Origin: Siphonodentalium dalli
Taxonomy: Eukaryota; Mollusca; Scaphopoda; Gadilida; Siphonodentaliidae
Assembly: GCA_032622095.1 (NCBI GenBank)
Contig: CP136067.1
Coordinates: 62,382,893-62,446,892 of the forward strand
DNA: 64,000 nucleotides
Direction of reading: 5' to 3'
A program made the translations under genes and the position numbers. The notes under the pieces are model-generated. The model had not been told where the DNA came from. It searched no databases and saw nothing but the letters and a program-made list of their open reading frames with translations. Each line of letters opens with the position of its first letter. Within the stretch, counting starts at the first letter, position 1. This document shows positions 56,955 through 64,000 of the stretch, piece after piece.

Positions 56955-57045
56955 AAGCAGAATGAGGGTGTATTTGGTTATGCTAGCCTGCTGTGCGGGG
57001 TAGCATAATTAAATTCACCCTCTGGGAACCTCATTCTACATATGC
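56955..57045. mobile_element. Foldback element, copy 3
   Basis: GCAGAATGAGGGTGTATTTG and GTTATGCTAGC face GTAGCATAATTAAATTCACC and CTCTGGGAACCTCATTCT. Confidence 0.65.
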
Positions 57046-57639
57046 CAGACACTTAATTAAAGCTTGGAGAAAGGGAATTTAATCTGATATTAATGACCAG
57101 TGTATTGTAAACAATAATGGTGCTACATTGACAACTTTAGAAAACAAATGCTCAACACTATTAATCTCATTTAAATTATGAATGACATGAATATACAGTC
57201 CCTGGGGACTCTGCCTATAGCCAACAGCAGTTGTGTTATCTATCTATCTATCTGGCACTGTTTATAAACAACATGTGTCAAGTCTATCAATTCTTAGCCC
57301 CTTGGTTCAGGGATGGCTTGTAGTTGGAATGCAAGGATATTAAAAGGAAGTTACTGAACATTTCTGTACATCTGTCTGTTGGTGTTTTCTCCCAAACCCC
57401 TGATTTCAACCAAATTTAGTGGGGTGACTAGAGGTACCTACCCCCCACCCCCCCCCCCCCCCCCCCCGAAGATGTAATGTCATAAGTTCTTAAAAAATTT
57501 AATTGTTTTTTATTTTATTTAAAAATATATATTTTATTTAATAAAACAAAATTATTAATAAAAATAAAATATATTAAATTATTTTTTGGTTAAATTGAGC
57601 AATAAGTTAAATCTAAAAAAAAAAAATTCTTCAGATTTA
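57046..57639. other. Low-complexity and unassigned sequence
   Basis: It contains an ATCT microsatellite (about 57237-57252), a poly-C run (about 57441-57467) and a very AT-rich block (57485-57600). No gene seen. Confidence 0.5.
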
Positions 57640-57990
57640 TGTCCATAGCCCCACCCACATTTGACCCAGTGACCTCATTTGAACAAATCTGAACCACAGT
57701 CACCCAAGGTACCCTCATACCAAATATGAACCCATTCGGCCCGATGACTTCAGAAAAGAAGTCGTTTTAAGAATTACTATGGGAAAAAATAGTTATGGTC
57801 CTGACATCAAAACTATTTGACTTGGTGACCTCATTTGAACAAATCTGAATGTCAGTCACCTAGGGAACATCCACACCAAATATGAGCCCTATTGATCTAA
57901 AGAAGATGTTCAAAGAATTGTTGACAGATGGACGGACTGACGAGGAGTGATGACTAGCTCCACTGGAGACTTTGTGTCAGGTGAGCTAAA
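57640..57990 (-). mobile_element. R4 element, copy c
   Basis: The inverse of the R4 5' end lies at about 57953-57988 (CTCCACTGGAGACTTTGTGT, CAGGTGAGCTAA). Two units precede it, with AACAAATCTGAA and TACCAAATATGAACCCATTC. Head to head with copy d. Confidence 0.65.
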
Positions 57991-58013
57991 AACTCAACGA
58001 GCGCCCCTTGTTT

Positions 58014-58170
58014 TAGATTTTAATGCTCAAATACAACACTAGCCAAAAATTCAACACCAAAATCCAATATGGTGGCCGAAATGTGAAAAATTAAATTTTT
58101 TTCGACATTTAAACCACTTATAGTTTGTTTCTGTGCGAAAACATGGGAATTTGGGTGGGATTTTGATTCT
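58014..58170. repeat. Short copy of the B1-arm repeat
   Basis: AGCCAAAAATTCAACACCAA, AATCCAATATGGTGGCCGAA and TGTGCGAAAACATGGGAAT resemble 19741-19850. It separates R4 copies c and d. Confidence 0.55.
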
Positions 58171-58171
58171 A

Positions 58172-58580
58172 TTGGCTCACCTGAGATGAAGTCTCCGGTG
58201 GAGCTATAGTCATCACTCCTCGTCCATTCGTCTGTCTGTCTGTTAACAATTGTTTAAACATCTTCTCCGGAACCATAAGACTGAATGGGTTCATATCTGG
58301 TGTGAATGTTCCCTAGGTGACTCACATTCAGATTTCTTCAAATGAGGTCACTTGGTCAAATAGTTGCGTAGCCAGGGCCCTAACTCTTTCCTTCCATAGT
58401 AATTCTTAAAATGACGTCTCAAGTACCAATGGGCTGAATGGGTTCATATTTGGTATTAAAGGTCCTTGGGTGACTGGTTCAGATTTGTTCAAATGAGGTC
58501 ATTGAGTCAAATGTGGGTGGAACCAGGGACATAACTCCAAAAAAATTAAATTCATATTGAACTCCTTGCTCAATTTAACA
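58172..58580 (+). mobile_element. R4 element, copy d
   Basis: It starts GGCTCACCTGAGATGAAGTC and TCCGGTGGAGCTATAGTCAT, the 5' hairpin of the family. A CGTCTGTCTGTCTG run and two units with TGAATGGGTTCATAT follow. The 3' end is not recognised. Confidence 0.7.
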
Positions 58581-58614
58581 AACAAAAACATTAACAACAA
58601 AAAAAATAGATTTT

Positions 58615-59165
58615 TATGTTTACCCATACCATAGTATGGTAAACATAGTGTCGTTGTCCGGATTGACCACTCGTCGTTAGTCCGTCCGTCTGTCCATCTG
58701 TCTGTCTGTCTGTAGACACTTTATGCATGGTACAATAACTCAAAGCAATTTCAATCCGACCGGAACCAAATTTTGTATATGGGTTTCTCAGCACCAAATA
58801 CAGATCGAGTTCGAATATGGGTTTGATTCAGAGTTTTTTTTATGGAGTTATGGCCCTTTTTTAACTTAGAATTCATGCATGCTGCCATAATTAAAAAAAA
58901 TTCATCTGACCATAACCAAATTTGTAAAGTTATGTGAGTTGCTCAGTCCAAAATACATATCAAGTTCGAATATGGGTTTGATCCGATATTTTTTAATGGA
59001 GTTAACGGCCCTTTGACATAGAATTCATGCATGTTTCGATAAATCTACAATGTTTCAACTGATAGGAACCAAATTTTGTATGTGAGTTTCTCAACTCAAA
59101 ATACAGGTCGAGTTTGAATATGGGTTTGATCCGATACATTTTAATGGAGTTGTGGTCTTTTGATT
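58615..59165 (+). mobile_element. R3 element, copy d (3' truncated)
   Basis: 5' hairpin TATGTTTACCCATACCATAG / TATGGTAAACATA, a CCGTCCGTCTGTCCATCTGTC run and three units ending at about 59165. Confidence 0.7.
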
Positions 59166-59410
59166 ATTTTATTTATCGCTAAAATATATCAAAGATACCC
59201 AGTTTGCACTGTCCAAATAGAATCTAATAAATCAGGTTTGAAGTTGTCTTATCACACAGAGTTAGTATCCAGTTACAATGCCATGAATTGTCTCTCTCTC
59301 TCTTGCATTGAGATAACAAGAAAACCATAGTCAGAAATGGTAACGCCACCAAGATCATATTATTAGCCATAAATATAAATTATGATATAATTATAATATA
59401 AAATATTATT

Positions 59411-59444
59411 CATTAGTTAGCGCTAATATAGGCGCTAACTAATG
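59411..59444. repeat. Perfect 13-bp inverted repeat
   Basis: CATTAGTTAGCGC (59411-59423) and GCGCTAACTAATG (59432-59444) across an 8-base loop. Confidence 0.75.
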
Positions 59445-60032
59445 ACTTGTTAAATACCATCTAATAAGTATTCATTTTATTCACAACTTTAAGGAGTCCT
59501 TCTGGCACGAGAATATTTATCGCCGTTTGATTTGCACCAAGTGAACTCAGCGCATATATAATTGATAGAACTGACCTTTATTATGATGATCGTGTCGTTA
59601 TTTGTTTAAGATACGTATCAATTGACTTATACGCACCCGTTCCCTATTAAAATCTATATATATCGGCCATTTTAGAGGACCTCCGCGAATTCGGGGACTT
59701 CCGCAAAGTGATCTCCACAAATCGGGACCTACTGCAAATCGTCGCACCCAATGCAATTTGTAAACAAATACGATTGACATGCGTTTTAACGAGGTGAGCT
59801 TTAATTAAACGAAAGAAGCATTCTACATAAACTATTTGTCATGGACTCAGCCAGTGTGCCATATATATGTGTCAACTAAGGTCGCTTTGCGTGGTAAAAG
59901 TGAAAATGGAAAATCCTATTGAAAATGAAAGTAGCCTACAATTTTGGGAAATTCCGCGGCAGATTGCAGTGAATCTATACTATTGGAAGTGAATGTACAA
60001 TTCCTGGAATTCTATCAGATATCCCGACTCTG

Positions 60033-60084
60033 CTCGTTTTCGTGATCATAGGTTATATAGGCCCTATATGACCACGAAAACGAG
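60033..60084. repeat. Inverted repeat of about 20 bp
   Basis: CTCGTTTTCGTGATCATAGG faces CCTATATGACCACGAAAACG with two or three mismatches and a 10-base loop. Confidence 0.7.
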
Positions 60085-60264
60085 TCGAGTCGCGATACAT
60101 CCATCGGTACAAACACATTGTGTATACGATACAATTTTGACTTGATGACCAGAAAATAAAAGATGGCGGTTAATCCAAGTCTCCAACAGAACAGACATGC
60201 GCGCTCCAATTAAAATTACCCATAATTCACTTCACTACACAGGGGTTCCCAAAGGGTTATACAT

Positions 60265-60425
60265 TATTTTCAGGCTATCAGAGTATTTATATTTTCAACA
60301 ACATATTATTACACCGGTGACTTTAAGTTTACAATTTCAGCCTGTCCTGACCCTAGGGATACGATTTATGATATTTTCAAAAACGTATTATACACCGGTG
60401 CCGTTAACTTTACAATTTCAGCATA
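60265..60425. repeat. Direct duplication, unit about 80 bp
   Basis: ATATTTTCAANAACNTATTA, ACACCGGTG and TTTACAATTTCAGC occur twice (60287-60342 and 60372-60423). Confidence 0.65.
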
Positions 60426-60839
60426 TACGTGATTCTATTGGTACGATTGAGTAAGGTACCAAAAAAAATATCCAAAAATATATTTCTCCATTCGACCATG
60501 AGTATACAGATCTGTACACTAGTGTCCACCCACTTCGTGGCGGGAATTAACTACTAGAAGATGTGTTGGCCATATCATATATACTTTATACTCTATAAAG
60601 TATCTCTGGCCATATGCTGAGATAGCATAGATGGAATGTTTCTACTATATATTTGATATGCATGGTTATTTAAATTCCATCTTAAAGGGATAATCTGGTT
60701 TCATTGTTTAATAGCATTACTATTGGAGATTAATAATGTGATTGTGTTTAGTAGATTTGTTGGACATTAATTTCAATTGATTACAAATGTGAATTGAAAT
60801 ATTAAAGGGGCACACCAGGTTTGATATATTTTTCTTGTA

Positions 60840-61980
60840 CTCTGCAAGTACACTTTAGGCATAATGCGATAACTCTAACATTTTCTATTTGATCGGAACC
60901 AAATTTTGTATATAAGTTTCACAGCCCACAATACAGTTTGAGTTTGAATATGGGTTCGATCCAATTTATTTTAAAGGAGTTATGACCCTTTTTCGAAAAT
61001 AAATTTGAAAAAATAATTATTATTTTTTTTATTTTTATGTTTTATAATAATAATAATTAAAAAAATGTCAGTGACTCTTTCATTGGTTTTCATTTAGATA
61101 TTGATGATTATGATACACGTTGATAAAAAGGTTTCCAATCTTTTTTTTTAAATAATTAAAAACAATTTTTTTTAAGTTAAACAAATATGAAAAACTAACA
61201 CAATTATAACTCTGCCAAGGGTACCCCGAATCACCACACCAAATTTGTTTAAATCTGTCCAAAATCTTGTGTTATGTACTGGTAAATCTGTTTGGAGAAA
61301 CATTAAATCCAATTCACAATTCTATCCCATGCCTTTGGACTACTTAGCTATTGATAAGGCTATATTATTTTCTGATGTCTCTTATGCCAGTGTGCAAATA
61401 ATGTGATAAAGAAGGCTATGGTACGGTATCTAATTTAAAATAAAGATTCAACAATAAACATCACATGATATTAACAGTAGACATGTACATCTGTGCTGCA
61501 GAGTTATATCTTCAGATGGTCTGAGGTCATTATAATTATTATTGGTTTAATAGAGAGGTCAGTTTTCATCATACACAATTCCTGTGATTGTTGAGAGCTC
61601 TGCTATATAATTGATATTAATGGGTCAGCAGTGTGGTGGCTTATCTGTATACTATATTGTTGATAGAATTTGACACATTATTATTGTAAACTTAAATTGA
61701 ACTCACATAACCTAAGTATTCCATGTCCAGGTCACACCTTTCACATTTAACCCAAGGCTGTGGTGGTTTAGCATTACCGATCCTGTAAGAGTGTATTCTC
61801 TTATATAAATGCCAGTCACCCATAAATTCCAATAATTTGTGTGATGTAAATTTGTCTATAATAGTACATAACAGTATACTCTATAATTCAACACCAAAAC
61901 TCTCATTTATCCGATCATAGTAAATTTTTATCGCCAAGGGATGGGTTAACATCTGCCGATCGTGATCGGCCTCTCGTTTT
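60840..61980 (+). mobile_element. R3 element, copy e (5' end lost)
   Basis: Collinear with copy c from ATGCGATAACTC onward, including GTCAGTGAC (the internal hairpin, about 61068), the distal part and the 3' end GGGATGGGTTAACATCTGCC, GATCGTGATCGG and CTCTCGTTTT. The 5' hairpin and CCGT run are replaced by unrelated sequence. Confidence 0.7.
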
Positions 61981-62369
61981 ATTTTTATGATAATTTATTT
62001 TTAATTTTAAATTTAGATTTTTAAAAACTAACCATATTATAACATCTGACAGGGTACATCAACTCACCCCACCAAATTTAATTGAAATCGGTCCAGGGGT
62101 CTGGGAGAAAAATCGTGAACAGACAGATCATTACCCTTGCCAATTGAAGGGTCAAGTAAGTACATGTACCTGTGATACAAATGTTGTTCTTTCACTTTCC
62201 TAATGCCACAATATTATTTGAGAAGTCACTGACAACAATATAAAACTTGTCTCCCTGCCATTCATTATCTCCAATGTGTCTTGTGTATGAAATGAAATCT
62301 TATTTTATATGACAGTGTCAGATTTGTTTATTTGTGTCATTCATTTCAATTTAAATTAGATTAATTCCT
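61981..62369. other. Unassigned stretch
   Basis: It opens with an R-type scrap (CACCAAATTTAATTGAAATC); otherwise nothing recognised. Confidence 0.4.
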
Positions 62370-63315
62370 ATGTGCGGTGTTCTATACAGCCGTTCAGGCT
62401 GGTATTACAATATTTTGTTTATATAGTCTATTACCTCCTTTTCATGATGTGTCTTATTTTCCCCGATTGGAGATGTGCAACATGTATATCGATGACGGAA
62501 AAATTATTTTTTACGGAATTATTAACCTTTCGACTTGGAACATTTCAACATTTTTTAGTCGAGTTTTTCAAAAACTCGACTTATGGTTTGGCGAGGGATG
62601 GTTTACTGCCTGTAGAAAATGGGTCACGTCCGAACTTTTTTACAAGAGTTATCCATCTTAGATGGTTTTTAGTTAAGATTTTCACCGATAGTGCGATAAC
62701 TCACGCAAATATTAACCAATTTCAACAATATTTGGTATATGAGACTCTTGCAACATTATCTCGAGTTCGAAAACCAGGTTTGTCCGAAATTTTTTTCCGC
62801 AGTTATGGGTCTTAGTTTGTCTATTTTTAGCAATTTTATCACCGTTAGCGCGATAACTCGATGAAATATTAACCGATTTCAACAATATTTGGTATATGAG
62901 TCTCCTGCAACAATATCTCGGACGAGTTCGATAACCAGGTTTGTCCAAAAATATTAACCGATTTAAACAATATTTGGTATATGAGTCTATTGCAAAACCT
63001 GGTTTGTCCGAAAAAATTTCCGGAGTTATGGGTCTTAGTTTGTCTATTTTAATCACAATTTTATCACCGTTAGTGCGTTAACTCAATGAAATATCAACGG
63101 ATTCAATTGATATTTGGTATATAGGTCTATTGTAATAATATACCACCGTCCAACTTTTTTTCCCGGGGGTTGTGCACCTTATTGGCAGAAGTTTGGTTCG
63201 ACTGCCAAAAAACTCAACAAAAGCATCTTAGATGCGTACCCCTTGTTTTAATTTCTTTAACAAAGCGGCATCGACTTGCCACGTTGTCGGGGGACACTGT
63301 GGTCGGCCGACCTTT
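62370..63315 (+). mobile_element. R2 element, copy c, interrupted by R6b
   Basis: 62460-62556 resembles the R2 unit (GATGTGCAACATGTATATCG, TCGACTTGGAACATTT). After the insertion the R2 3' end follows: TTGTCGGGGGACACTGT, the perfect hairpin GGTCGGCCGACC (63302-63313) and TTTTATT. The 5' end is not recognisable. Confidence 0.55.
62557..63250 (+). mobile_element. R6 element, copy b (Pearl-like)
   Basis: It starts with a perfect hairpin (62557-62581): AGTCGAGTTTTT, C, AAAAACTCGACT. It has units with TTAACCGATTTCAACAATAT and ATGGGTCTTAGTTTGTC. Near the end lie AAAAAACTCAAC (inverse of the start), the perfect hairpin GCATCTTAGATGC (63223-63235) and GTACCCCTTGTTTT. No CCGT run is left in this copy. 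Confidence 0.75.
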
Positions 63316-63477
63316 TATTTATTATGCTGATGATTTCAAGGAACAATTATCAGAGGTGCCATGTTGATAACCCTTCCGTAAATTGTGTAACTTACTTTAA
63401 GGAAATTGAACTCACTTCAGCTTCTTTAATATACAGTTTGAAAATACTAGATCAATAGATCTCTCAGGGATTTACAT

Positions 63478-64000
63478 TTGGTTCAAATAGGGGCAGAGAT
63501 AGGATATTTAACACTCCCGCACCCACCCTATCTATGCTATGAATTCAAATTTGGTACTTGTATACAGATTCCTATATTACATGTAACAATTTTGATATAT
63601 ACCGGTATTATGAGTAAGGTTTTGATAAATTTCAGACAATTGGAGATCTTGAAGTACCAGTTGCAATTTAGTTTGGTCCAGTTGGGAGGTGATGGACAAT
63701 GATCTATTGGGGGAGGGGAGGGTGTGCTTTTAGAAATTTCAAGGTGGACACCCCCCCCCCCCCATATTCCCTCCCACCATTCAACGAAGACCCTCTACCT
63801 GTGTCCCTGTTTAGAACTACTTGTTTTAAAGTGATTTGACAAGTACTGACTATTGTCTTCAGATTCCCAGTCTTCTCTGTCTTTACAGTCTGTTGAGCGA
63901 CCCACAGTCATTGACTGTCTTGTTATAGTAGTCATTTGCGCACATGAGACAATAATTTGCATTCCTTGCCAGATATGTTTTCCCGAGATCACATTTTTCC
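63478..64000. repeat. Arm of a long inverted pair (right), running off the window
   Basis: Inverse of 55482-56215: CAAATAGGGGCAGAGAT, CACCCACCCTATCTATGC, CTGTTTAGAACTACTTGT, CAGTCATTGACTGTCTTGTT and TTTTCCCGAGA. It also holds a poly-C run near 63751-63764. Confidence 0.6.

Larger units (their letters stand above)
59166..60839. other. Mostly unassigned stretch with several hairpins
   Basis: Supported features are listed separately (59411-59444, 60033-60084, 60265-60425). Short minus-strand frames at 59598-59780 and 60015-60209 are unrecognised. Confidence 0.45.

Noticed and set aside
1-64000. CRISPR array among the short tandem repeats
   Set aside because: The repeats are tandem without unique spacers, and the sequence is clearly animal.

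Overview
This is eukaryotic, animal DNA, most likely from a bivalve mollusc or a close lophotrochozoan. Three things point there. First, the only recognisable host gene is split into small phase-matched exons with GT-AG introns and resembles CDV3, an animal gene. Second, the window is packed with elements that carry a CCGT tetranucleotide run followed by 150-190 bp tandem units; this is the architecture I know from the Pearl family described in bivalves and later grouped with non-autonomous Helentrons. Third, an APE-type LINE and many short inverted-repeat elements fill the rest. There is no prokaryotic signature: no operons, no ribosome binding sites, no CRISPR array. I recognised no tRNA or rRNA gene.

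Layout. 1-2290: a Pearl-like core fragment, a short telomere-like TTAGGG run and a first R1 element. 2484-9378: a 34-bp repeat, a ~140-bp tandem array (3040-4530), a Helitron-like 3' terminus (near 5017) and a degenerate array built on GTTGCTA (7860-9378). 9379-15645: a LINE with ORF1 and ORF2, flanked by a perfect 380-bp direct repeat best read as a very long target-site duplication. 16857-18006: a foldback element and remnants of a piggyBac-type transposon. 18549-25503: a ~7-kb element with long imperfect inverted arms and a second inverted-repeat element (T1) nested in its centre. 26221-35941: Pearl-like families R3, R6, R1 and R2 interleaved with three Harbinger-like elements (GGCC ends, two with TWA target duplications) and one hAT-like MITE, nested up to three deep.

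36728-46113: three coding exons of the CDV3-like gene on the + strand, including its stop codon; the start lies outside the window or was not found. The introns hold more R1, R2, R3, R4 and R5 elements, a palindromic MITE and a poly-C tract. The likely 3' UTR ends near 46740. 48231-64000: further R1-R4 and R6 elements, a piggyBac MITE whose empty site survives in a homologous copy elsewhere in the window, foldback elements, and an inverted pair of arms at 55.5 kb and 63.5 kb.

The most notable signals are (1) the 380-bp target duplication around a near-intact LINE and (2) at least six element families that share one plan but no obvious sequence: 5' hairpin, CCGT run, tandem core, inverted copy of the 5' end, 3' hairpin and a short T-rich tail. 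These suggest a common mobilising machinery acting on many different cargoes. All identifications were made by eye; no database search was run.
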